NCBI RefSeq assembly: GCF_003856525.1
Contig: NZ_RJVQ01000007.1
Span: 124,001-188,000 of the forward strand
Origin: Vibrio viridaestus
Lineage (GTDB): Bacteria > Pseudomonadota > Gammaproteobacteria > Enterobacterales > Vibrionaceae
DNA length: 64,000 bases
Direction of reading: 5' to 3'
A model generated the notes under the pieces. The model made no database searches, had not been told where the DNA came from, and saw only the letters and a program-made list of their open reading frames with translations. Made by a program: the position numbers and the translations under genes. Below are positions 9,344 to 16,770 of this stretch, one piece after another (the stretch's first letter is position 1; every line of letters starts with the position of its first letter).

Positions 9344-10001
9344 TTTTCGCTCCTTGATCGACGTTCGTCGCTAATTCATATGCTTCTTTAAGATGCTGTG
9401 CACATAAGTCCACCGCTTTTTTAGTATCTTTCTCTTCTATTGCTTTCACAATGAGCAGAAGGTCTACTGGACCTGATGTTTTACGCCCGGACGTATTAAG
9501 AGTCAGTCCCCTGAGACGTGATATTCGAGAATTTAACTGTTCTACCAAATCCCATGAAACATGCTTTTGTGCTGTTCTAAAAATGAGTTCGTAAAATTGT
9601 GTTGTTAGCTTGAGTCCAGTGTTCACATCATCTCTCCCTAGACTCTCTGCGATTTCGTTATGGATTTGATACAGCTGTTTAACAATATCGGAAGTTGCAC
9701 GTTTACAGCATTCTTCAACAGCAGAACACTCAAGCAAAGTTCGGATGTCGTATATCTCTTTAACTTCCTCCTGGCTTATGGAAGCGACAACGAAGCCTGA
9801 ATTAGGAATACCTACAACCAGTCGTTCGCTTTCCAGGTGACGGATACATTCTCTTACAACGGTCCTGCTCACACCCATAGATTCGCAAAGTGTACGTTCA
9901 ACGAGTCGATCTCCAGGTTTCAAAATATTACTTGTGATGGCATCTCTTAACGATTCCAGCGCGTTTTCTTTTAATGTTTTTGGACGCTCTACTTTTAGCA
10001 T
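9324..10001 (-). CDS. GntR/FCD family transcriptional regulator, probable regulator of the 10151 operon
   Basis: 225 aa. Winged-helix domain at residues 8-75 (ALESLRDAITSNILKPGDRL, then MGVSRTVVRECIRHLESERL), followed by an FCD effector domain (about 80-215) with the conserved IYDIRTLLE and late histidine. FCD proteins bind small organic acids and usually repress adjacent catabolic genes until the substrate or an intermediate appears. It is transcribed away from the catabolic operon, with a perfect TATGGTATACCATA palindrome in the 149-nt space between them. AAGGAAG lies before the ATG. Confidence 0.92.
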   Translation of the reverse strand: MLKVERPKTLKENALESLRDAITSNILKPGDRLVERTLCESMGVSRTVVRECIRHLESERLVVGIPNSGFVVASISQEEVKEIYDIRTLLECSAVEECCKRATSDIVKQLYQIHNEIAESLGRDDVNTGLKLTTQFYELIFRTAQKHVSWDLVEQLNSRISRLRGLTLNTSGRKTSGPVDLLLIVKAIEEKDTKKAVDLCAQHLKEAYELATNVDQGAKNEIRAV

Positions 10002-10094
10002 GCACTGCTTCCTTTCATTCTCAAATCAAAAGTTTCTTTCAAGATAGTATCACATTAATGATTGCATTATGACCTATTGTATGTTTATGTTGTT

Positions 10095-10112
10095 ATATTA
10101 TGGTATACCATA
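10095..10112. promoter_or_regulatory. Perfect palindromic operator between the GntR gene and the catabolic operon
   Basis: TATGGTATACCATA at 10099-10112 is a perfect 14-bp palindrome, inside ATATTATGGTATACCAT, which recurs with one change at 2702-2718. It overlaps a possible -10 element (TATGGT at 10099 with TTGTAT at 10077), which would allow repression. Form and place fit the operator of the divergent GntR/FCD protein. Confidence 0.75.
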
Positions 10113-10150
10113 TTACAAAGTGGTTATGGATTCAATCATAGGAAAACGGA

Positions 10151-10750
10151 ATGGACTTACAAATACGGAAAATTGTTAGCTACGAAGAAGAAACGCTAAT
10201 TGAAGGTTATAAAGTGGCAGAGAAGCCATTAAAAATGTTTGCTGTCGCGGCGATTGTAAAAAACCCTTGGGCAGGGGAATTCGTCGACAATTTGAGACCG
10301 ATCGTTAGAGATTATGGTCCTCAGCTTGGCGCGCTTCTGACAGAAAAAATATGTGCTTTAGCGGGTGGTGCAGACAATATCGAAGCTTTTGGGAAAGCAG
10401 CTGTAGTTGGTCTTCGTGGCGAAATTGAGCATGCATCAGCACTAATACACACGCTCCACTTCGGAAACCACTATCGTGAAGCCGTACAGGCAAAATCGTT
10501 TCTTTCATTTACTAACACGCGTGGAACGGCAAACGCTCCGATTGTGGTTCCGATGATGGATAAGAACGATGGGGGACGCCGTTCTCATTACTTAACTCTA
10601 CAGTTCAACATTAACGATGCACCTTGTGACGACGAAATTGTTGTTGTGCTGGGTGGTGCCTCGGGTGGTCGACCTCATCATCGTATTGGTGACCGATATG
10701 AAGAATTGAAGGAGCTTGGACATGACATCGATAATCCCGCAGCGGTATAA
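10151..10750 (+). CDS. AA_synth (PF06684) family protein of unknown reaction, first gene of the ring-degradation operon
   Basis: 199 aa, begins MDLQIRKIVSYEEETLIEG, then a basic EKPLKMFAVAAIVKNPWAG segment and a glycine- and alanine-rich core (VGLRGEIEHASALIHTLHFG); closes with VVVLGGASGGRPHHRIGDR. This matches the family annotated only as amino acid synthesis protein, which recurs beside luciferase-like monooxygenases and alpha/beta hydrolases in catabolic clusters. The reaction is not known to me; the conserved His and Asp residues would suit a hydrolase or isomerase. AGGA lies 8 nt before the ATG. It overlaps the next gene by 29 nt. Confidence 0.85.
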   Translation: MDLQIRKIVSYEEETLIEGYKVAEKPLKMFAVAAIVKNPWAGEFVDNLRPIVRDYGPQLGALLTEKICALAGGADNIEAFGKAAVVGLRGEIEHASALIHTLHFGNHYREAVQAKSFLSFTNTRGTANAPIVVPMMDKNDGGRRSHYLTLQFNINDAPCDDEIVVVLGGASGGRPHHRIGDRYEELKELGHDIDNPAAV

Positions 10751-11537
10751 ATCTGCGAAAGGGTTAGCCTACGTGAAAAAAGGGCGAGGACCTGCCTTAG
10801 TTCTCATTCATGGCGTTGGGTTACGTTTAGAAGCATGGATAAGACAGTTCGATACATTGAGTCAACATTTCACCGTGTATGCTGTTGATATGCCCGGACA
10901 TGGTGAAAGTGATCTGATGCCTGAATGTTCGACTATCTCAGATTATACGGACGTTATTGCCAATTGGGTTATGAATGACATCAAAGAACCGATACTGATT
11001 ATGGGGCATTCAATGGGCTCGATGATCGCATTGAATTTTGCATCACGTTATTCAGATTGGTGTGTTGGCACCGTTGCTTTTAACTCCATTTTTCGTCGTA
11101 GTGAAAAGGCGAAGCAGGCGGTCAAAGATAGGGTTAGTCAGATTAAAAACAGCCTGACGCATCAGCATACAACAGCGCCTATTCAACGTTGGTTTGATTC
11201 TCCGTTAACTGAGCCAGATGAAGAAAATGCACTGCTCTGCTCTGAGTGGTTAAGCTCGGTTTCACTTGATGGATATAGCCAGGCCTACGAAGTGTTTTGT
11301 AATAACGATGGTCCTGCTGATGACGTATTAAGAGGTCTGGAGATTCCAACACTATTTATTACGGGCAGTGATGACCCGAATTCTACACCGGAAATGTCGG
11401 CTGCAATGGCAGCGATGTGTCCTAGAGGTGAACACCAAATCATTAATAACGCAAAACACATGGCTCCAATGACTCATTCGGGAGAAATAAACGAAATCGT
11501 AGTCGATTTCGGCTTGAGTTGTATTGTGGCCCAGTAA
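10722..11537 (+). CDS. Alpha/beta-fold hydrolase, probable amide/ring-cleavage product hydrolase (TgnD-like role)
   Basis: 271 aa. The ATG at 10722 is preceded by AAGGAG at 7 nt, so a TTG two codons earlier is rejected. Fold markers are all present: oxyanion segment LIHGVGLRLEAW, YAVDMPGHGESD, nucleophile elbow GHSMGS with Ser97, acid in TGSDDPN, and catalytic His in NAKHMAP. In trigonelline degradation a hydrolase of this fold removes the N-formyl group from the opened ring; the same step is expected for homarine. Role here is inferred from the flavin monooxygenase and aldehyde dehydrogenase next door. Translationally coupled to the gene before it. Confidence 0.9.
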   Translation: MTSIIPQRYKSAKGLAYVKKGRGPALVLIHGVGLRLEAWIRQFDTLSQHFTVYAVDMPGHGESDLMPECSTISDYTDVIANWVMNDIKEPILIMGHSMGSMIALNFASRYSDWCVGTVAFNSIFRRSEKAKQAVKDRVSQIKNSLTHQHTTAPIQRWFDSPLTEPDEENALLCSEWLSSVSLDGYSQAYEVFCNNDGPADDVLRGLEIPTLFITGSDDPNSTPEMSAAMAAMCPRGEHQIINNAKHMAPMTHSGEINEIVVDFGLSCIVAQ

Positions 11538-11564
11538 ACAAAATCTGAACAACAAGGAATGGTT

Positions 11565-12473
11565 ATGAGCGATTTTGATTCACGCGAGTTACGTAACGCT
11601 TTTGGCTCATTTATGACAGGCGTTACGATCGTAACTGCAGTCAGTAAATCTGGGGAGAAAGTGGGTTTTACAGCGAACTCTTTCACTTCGGTATCTATGG
11701 ATCCGCCATTACTGCTGGTTTGTCCGGCTAAAAGATTATCTAGCTATGACGTTTTTGCCGATTGCGACCACTTTACGGTCAGCATTTTAGCGGAAGATCA
11801 GCAGCATGCATCCAATACATTTGCAAGCTCAAAAGGCGATCGATTTTCAGAAGTTGCCTGGTTTGACGATTGTCATGGTGTCCCTGTTATTGAGGGAGCT
11901 GCAACGTATTTTAGTTGCTCTTCGACGCAAAAAATTGAGGCAGGCGATCACATGCTTTTGATTGGCGAGGTTCAAGATTTTTCGGTAACAGAAAAATTTG
12001 GACTAGGGTATGCCAAGGGCGGTTACTTTAGTCTGGGAATGGAACATAAAGCCGAAGAAATTACCCATATGAACTCTACTCAGGTCGGCGGGCTGATAGA
12101 ATGCAATGACAAGTTGCTTCTGAAACAAGAAGACGGATTTTACACCTTACCTCAGGGGGATATCGTACCCGAAAGCTCTTCTTATCAAACGCTTAAGGCT
12201 GTATTGGAATCGCTCGCGATTGAAGCCGAGATTGGGCAAGTATTCTCTGTTTACGAAAAACTTGCCAGCGGCAATTTTGTTGCGTTCTACCGCGCTGAAG
12301 CAGTCGAAGAAAATGCACCTGCTGGATATCAATATGTGGCCATTGATGACTTATCGGGAATGAAATTCGCTTCCGCCGATATGGCGTCGATGATCGCAAG
12401 ATTCACAGAGGAAAAACGGAACGGAGTATTCCGCTTGTACGTAGGAAACGAATCAGAGGGAAATATCAGATGA
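11565..12473 (+). CDS. Flavin reductase component with C-terminal degenerate Nudix-like domain (TgnA-like)
   Basis: 302 aa from the ATG at 11565; an ATG two codons earlier abuts the AAGGA ribosome site and is unlikely. Residues 5-165 are a HpaC/DIM6-type flavin reductase (MTGVTIVTAVSKSGEKVGFT, SFTSVSMDPPLLLVCPAK, FTVSILAEDQ), which supplies reduced flavin to a partner oxygenase. Residues about 170-290 look like a Nudix fold (GGLIECNDKLLLKQEDGFYTL, then LKAVLESLAI), but the REUXEE catalytic box is missing, so it may be a sensor or docking domain. It overlaps the monooxygenase gene by 4 nt (ATGA), as expected for a two-component enzyme. Confidence 0.9.
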   Translation: MSDFDSRELRNAFGSFMTGVTIVTAVSKSGEKVGFTANSFTSVSMDPPLLLVCPAKRLSSYDVFADCDHFTVSILAEDQQHASNTFASSKGDRFSEVAWFDDCHGVPVIEGAATYFSCSSTQKIEAGDHMLLIGEVQDFSVTEKFGLGYAKGGYFSLGMEHKAEEITHMNSTQVGGLIECNDKLLLKQEDGFYTLPQGDIVPESSSYQTLKAVLESLAIEAEIGQVFSVYEKLASGNFVAFYRAEAVEENAPAGYQYVAIDDLSGMKFASADMASMIARFTEEKRNGVFRLYVGNESEGNIR

Positions 12474-13504
12474 AATTTTCTCTTTTTGCACACATGGAGC
12501 GTGTGAACGAGGAACAGCGCCAGATTGATTTATATGAAGAATTTGTCTCATTAAGTCAGATGGCCGATGAGGGTGGGATGTGCACCGTGTGGACAGGTGA
12601 ACATCATGGAATGGACTTTACCATTGCCCCGAATCCCTTTTTAAATCTTGTCGATTTGGCCCATAAAACAAAACACGTTAGATTGGGAACCGGTACTGTT
12701 GTTGCACCATACTGGCACCCAATTAAGCTCGCTGGTGAGGCAGCGATGACCGATATTCTAACTGAAGGTCGTCTAGAACTCGGAATTGCTCGCGGAGCCT
12801 ATGCCTTTGAGTATGAACGTATGGTCAATGGTGGTATGGATGCATGGGAAGCTGGTGAGTGTTTACGAGAAATGGTGCCTGCGATAAAAGGGTTATGGAA
12901 AGGAAATCATTCGCAAGAAAGTAAACATTATCAATTTCCTAAAACGACATCTGCACCCAAACCATTAACCCCCAATGGTCCTGACATATGGGTAGCTGCT
13001 CGCGATATCAATAGTCATGAGTTTGCGGTTGAAAACGAATGTAATGTTCAGGTTGCTCCACTATGGCAAGGACTCGAGGAAGTCGAGTCTCTGATTGCCC
13101 GTTACAATCAGGCTTGTGCCAAGTTTGACCGCAGAACCAAAATCATGATTTTACAACACGCCTACGTTTCGAACGACGATGCTGAGCTTGATTATGCCGC
13201 TAAAAAACTGCATGAGTTTTACTGTTACTTCGGCGCCTGGTTTAAGAACGAACGTCCGATCAATCATGGCTTAATTGAAACACTCAGCCAGGATGAAATA
13301 GATAATCATCCATTCTATAAAAAAGAACAGATTCGCAATGACCTAATGATTGGCACATCTCGCCAGATTATTGATCGACTCAAGCGTTATGAAGATTTGG
13401 GTTACGATGAATTCTCTTATTGGTCTGATTCTGGCATGACGAGAGAGCAAAAAGAGACATCATTAAAACGGTTTATCGATGAAGTGATGCCAGCATTCAT
13501 TTAG
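12470..13504 (+). CDS. Luciferase-like (LLM) flavin-dependent monooxygenase, probable pyridinium ring-opening oxygenase (TgnB-like)
   Basis: 344 aa, TIM-barrel bacterial luciferase family. Signature segments: MKFSLFAHMERVNEE at the start, TVWTGEHHGMDFT, VRLGTGTVVAPYWHPIKLAGE (flavin site), GRLELGIARGAY, and the C-terminal MIGTSRQIIDRLKRYEDLG. Proteins of this family paired with a flavin reductase insert oxygen into N-methylated pyridinium rings (trigonelline monooxygenase TgnB) and related heterocycles. The preceding gene is the reductase, overlapping by 4 nt. Expected action: oxygenation next to the ring nitrogen, giving an N-formyl-N-methyl open-chain aldehyde. The exact ring position depends on the substrate, which is not proven. 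Confidence 0.9.
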   Translation: MKFSLFAHMERVNEEQRQIDLYEEFVSLSQMADEGGMCTVWTGEHHGMDFTIAPNPFLNLVDLAHKTKHVRLGTGTVVAPYWHPIKLAGEAAMTDILTEGRLELGIARGAYAFEYERMVNGGMDAWEAGECLREMVPAIKGLWKGNHSQESKHYQFPKTTSAPKPLTPNGPDIWVAARDINSHEFAVENECNVQVAPLWQGLEEVESLIARYNQACAKFDRRTKIMILQHAYVSNDDAELDYAAKKLHEFYCYFGAWFKNERPINHGLIETLSQDEIDNHPFYKKEQIRNDLMIGTSRQIIDRLKRYEDLGYDEFSYWSDSGMTREQKETSLKRFIDEVMPAFI

Positions 13505-13515
13505 GGGAGTTCGTC

Positions 13516-15006
13516 ATGTCTGAGAATCAATTACCACATTTTGCCATGTTTATTAATGGGCAGTGGGTAGAAGGAACAAAGGGAAGAAAGTTAGAAACGG
13601 TTAATCCGGCGACTGGTCAGGTATGGGCTACTGTCGCATGTGCTGACGCAGAAGATGTCGAACTTGCAGTTAGTTCAGCCAAGGCTGCTCTTGAACGAAA
13701 AGACTGGGCACTTTTAACTGCGACACAAAGAGGCCAGTTGTTGTTTAAACTGGCAGATCTATTAGAAGCAAACTCCGAAATGCTGGGTGAGCTAGAAACG
13801 AAAGACAGTGGCAAGTTAGCGGCTGAAACTCAAAGTCAGGCGAAGTATATAGCTAACTATTATCGGTATTACGCGGGTTTAGCAGACAAGGTGGAAGGTC
13901 AAACTTTACCAATTGATAAACCTGATATGCATGTATTTACTAAACCTGAACCTATTGGTGTCGTTGCGGCTGTTGTACCGTGGAACGCTCAGATGTTTCT
14001 CACCGCAACAAAACTGGCACCAGCGCTTGCTGCGGGTTGCACAGTGATTATTAAAGCGTCCGAAATTGCACCGGTAGCGATATTAAAATTCGCCAGTTTA
14101 GTGCAAGAAGCGGGATTCCCAGATGGTGTCGTATCCGTTATCACGGGTGATGCAGAAGGTTGTGCTATTCCTTTAACATCTCATCCAGACATCGATAGAC
14201 TTGCCTTTACTGGAGGTCCTAGTACAGCAAGAAATATCATTCGTAACACCGCCAACAATTTCGCGGTGACGACACTTGAGCTTGGCGGAAAGTCGCCCAT
14301 TATCGTGTTTAAAGACGCCGATCTTGAAAGTGCGGCCAATGGTATAATTGCGGGTAACTTCGGTGCTTCCGGCCAATCTTGTGTTGCTGGGTCGCGAGTG
14401 TATATCCAAAGAAATATTTATCAATCTTTGGTCGAGCGATTATTAGAGAAAACGTCGCAAATAGTCATAGGCGATCCATTGGATGTCAAATCACATATTG
14501 GGCCGCTGTGTACACTTGCTCAGGTTGAGGTGATTGAAAGAACATTAGATAAAGCCATCACGCAGGGCGGTAATATTCTTACTGGTGGTCGCCGAGCCCC
14601 TGAATATGGGTCTCAGTGTTATTTTGAACCAACAATCGTTGAATGCCCGTCAAATGAGATTGAAACGCTTAAAGTGGAAATGTTTGGTCCGGTGATGTCT
14701 TTAGCAATTTTCGACGAAGAAGAAGAGGCTATCGCATTAGCTAATGATTCCCAATTCGGCTTGGGTTCAGGAATTTTCACTGAAAATTTAGCAACTGCAA
14801 TGCGAGTGTCACAAAAAATTCGCTCTGGTATCTGTTGGGTCAATACCTATCGTGCTGTATCACCGGTCGCACCTTTCGGTGGCTACAACCAGTCTGGTTA
14901 CGGGCGAGAGGCAGGCATTCAGGCCATACAAGACTACATTCGGGTCAGGACAACGTGGATTAATACATCGTCTGAACCCATGGGTAATCCATTCATAATG
15001 CGTTAA
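13516..15006 (+). CDS. NAD(P)-dependent aldehyde dehydrogenase of the ring-degradation operon (TgnC-like)
   Basis: 496 aa, full-length class 1/2 aldehyde dehydrogenase. Motifs: PWNAQMFLTATKLAPALAAG, FTGGPSTAR, catalytic Glu255 in LELGGKSP and catalytic Cys289 in GQSCVAGS, then the EMFGPVMS and PFGGYNQSGYGRE closing motifs. In trigonelline degradation a homologous enzyme oxidises the aldehyde or lactol produced by ring opening; the same role is inferred here because the gene follows the oxygenase by 11 nt with an AGGGGAG ribosome site. Not BetB in context, since choline oxidase and transporter genes are absent. Confidence 0.93.
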   Translation: MSENQLPHFAMFINGQWVEGTKGRKLETVNPATGQVWATVACADAEDVELAVSSAKAALERKDWALLTATQRGQLLFKLADLLEANSEMLGELETKDSGKLAAETQSQAKYIANYYRYYAGLADKVEGQTLPIDKPDMHVFTKPEPIGVVAAVVPWNAQMFLTATKLAPALAAGCTVIIKASEIAPVAILKFASLVQEAGFPDGVVSVITGDAEGCAIPLTSHPDIDRLAFTGGPSTARNIIRNTANNFAVTTLELGGKSPIIVFKDADLESAANGIIAGNFGASGQSCVAGSRVYIQRNIYQSLVERLLEKTSQIVIGDPLDVKSHIGPLCTLAQVEVIERTLDKAITQGGNILTGGRRAPEYGSQCYFEPTIVECPSNEIETLKVEMFGPVMSLAIFDEEEEAIALANDSQFGLGSGIFTENLATAMRVSQKIRSGICWVNTYRAVSPVAPFGGYNQSGYGREAGIQAIQDYIRVRTTWINTSSEPMGNPFIMR

Positions 15007-15025
15007 TTTATTGATTAACAGAAAT

Positions 15026-15053
15026 ATATCGGGCTAGAAGCTGTTCCCGATAT
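15026..15053 (+). other. Intercistronic stem-loop between aldehyde dehydrogenase and BCCT genes
   Basis: Perfect 8-bp inverted repeat ATATCGGG / CCCGATAT with a 12-nt loop and no T-run. It probably stabilises or processes the transcript, or reduces read-through, rather than ending it fully. The 112-nt spacer also leaves room for an extra promoter before the transporter gene. Confidence 0.5.
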
Positions 15054-15118
15054 TCATGTCGCTGTAACACTCTTTATTTCAAAGGTTGTTTACAGGTAAA
15101 GTCAGGGAAGACAATATC

Positions 15119-16750
15119 ATGAAAACGAACAGTATCCTTAACCGGAACCCCAATCCGTTGGAAGTGAACAAAACGATGCTCTATTCCTCTGTGATTATGG
15201 TGCTCCTATTCGTTGGATTTTCTATTTTCCGTTCGGAACAATCAAAAAGCCTCTTCAATACACTGAACAGTTGGATAGATACTAACTTGAGTTGGTATTA
15301 CGTTGCCGTCGTTTGTTTCACCATGTTTTTTGCTGTTTGGGTCGCATTGTCTAAATATGGAAATATTCGTTTAGGCAAAGACAATGAAAAACCAGAGTTC
15401 AATTTTGTTTCTTGGTTCTCAATGCTTTTCAGTTGTGCGATTGGTACTGGACTGCTTTTCTGGAGTATCGCAGAGCCGATCTATCATTTTCAGGGAAACC
15501 CATTTATTGACGCTGCGGGCATTGCAGCGAAAAGTGAGCAGGCGGCTCAGATTGCTTTACGAATCACCATGTTTCATTGGGGCTTACATGGTTGGGCGAT
15601 CTACATTCTTGTTGGTTTATGTCTTGCTTACTTTTGTTACCGTAGGGGATTACCGTTAACCGTTCGTTCGGGTCTCTATCCCATCTTAGGCGAACGCATA
15701 TACGGCCCAATAGGACATGCCGTGGATTTATTAGCTGTTTTCAGTACTTTGTTTGGTACCGCAACAACATTGGGATTGGGTGTTGCTCAAATGAATGCGG
15801 GCTTAAACTTCCTGTTTGGGACAGAAATTTCAACATCGACTCAAGTTGTTCTCATTATTATTGTGTCGGTAATCGCGACGGTATCCGCAGTAACTGGGGT
15901 AGGTAAGGGCATCAAGTTTTTAAGTATTTGGAACATTCGATTAAGCACGTTATTGATCGGTTTTTTCTTATTCGCGGGCCCGACTGTGTTTTTGATGAAA
16001 TTAATGGTTTCGAGTCTGGGGGATTATGTAACCCACTTCATTCAGATGGGATTTTGGGTTGATATGGATCCTCAACGTCACTGGCAAGGATGGTGGACCA
16101 TATTCTACTGGGGATGGTGGCTATCTTGGGGCCCATTAGTCGGAATGTTTATCGCGCGTATTTCTCGTGGACGGACAATTCGTGAATTTATGCTAAGTGC
16201 ATTGCTCATACCTCCATTAGGTGGGTTTCTCTGGATTATTATTTTTGGTGGAACAGCGTTGAATCTTCAATTGTTCGGTGGTGCGAATATTATTGATGTT
16301 GTTAATAAAGACATGACATTGGCACTCTACAGTACGATTGATTCGCTTGGAATTGCATCGATGACACACTTTTTTGCTGCGCTGGCAACGTTTCTCATCA
16401 TTACTTGGTTTGTAACTTCCGCTGACTCTGGCACACTGGTGGTCTCGACAATCATTTCTAACGGTAATCGAAATCCTGTGAAATGGTTAAGAATTTTATG
16501 GGGTGCTGCGCTTGGGTTAATTGCAGCAGTTCTGCTGATTAATGGCGGTCTCGATGCTCTTAAAACGGCGTCTATTGTCGCTGCTCTGCCTTTTTCTGTC
16601 GTGTTATTGTTTATGTGTTTTGCTTTAGTAAAAGGTTTGAGAGACGAAGCCAACGGGCTTGTCTACACCGTCGACGATTTAGCGCAACTTAATGCGAGTA
16701 AGGCATCCCCAAGGATACCGGTGACTGAAACAGTCTATGGTTATAAGTAA
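15119..16750 (+). CDS. BCCT-family betaine transporter linked to the ring-degradation operon
   Basis: 543 aa with about 12 membrane segments. The ATG at 15119 follows AGGGAAG at about 9 nt; an in-frame start at 15086 is less likely. The family core is intact: MFHWGLHGWAIY, FYWGWWLSWGPLVGMFIARI followed by SRGRTIREF, and FFVTSADSGT-like helix 10 (ITWFVTSADSGTLVVS). BCCT carriers import quaternary ammonium zwitterions, powered by sodium or protons. Trigonelline and homarine are such betaines, so the carrier fits uptake of the operon's substrate. Sits 20 nt before the second aldehyde dehydrogenase. Confidence 0.94.
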   Translation: MKTNSILNRNPNPLEVNKTMLYSSVIMVLLFVGFSIFRSEQSKSLFNTLNSWIDTNLSWYYVAVVCFTMFFAVWVALSKYGNIRLGKDNEKPEFNFVSWFSMLFSCAIGTGLLFWSIAEPIYHFQGNPFIDAAGIAAKSEQAAQIALRITMFHWGLHGWAIYILVGLCLAYFCYRRGLPLTVRSGLYPILGERIYGPIGHAVDLLAVFSTLFGTATTLGLGVAQMNAGLNFLFGTEISTSTQVVLIIIVSVIATVSAVTGVGKGIKFLSIWNIRLSTLLIGFFLFAGPTVFLMKLMVSSLGDYVTHFIQMGFWVDMDPQRHWQGWWTIFYWGWWLSWGPLVGMFIARISRGRTIREFMLSALLIPPLGGFLWIIIFGGTALNLQLFGGANIIDVVNKDMTLALYSTIDSLGIASMTHFFAALATFLIITWFVTSADSGTLVVSTIISNGNRNPVKWLRILWGAALGLIAAVLLINGGLDALKTASIVAALPFSVVLLFMCFALVKGLRDEANGLVYTVDDLAQLNASKASPRIPVTETVYGYK

Positions 16751-16770
16751 TAAAGCTCTAAGGCATAATA

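Noticed and set aside
13516-15006. Assignment of the aldehyde dehydrogenase as betaine aldehyde dehydrogenase BetB
   Set aside because: No choline dehydrogenase, BetI or choline carrier is nearby, and the gene is coupled to a luciferase-like monooxygenase; a ring-cleavage aldehyde fits better.
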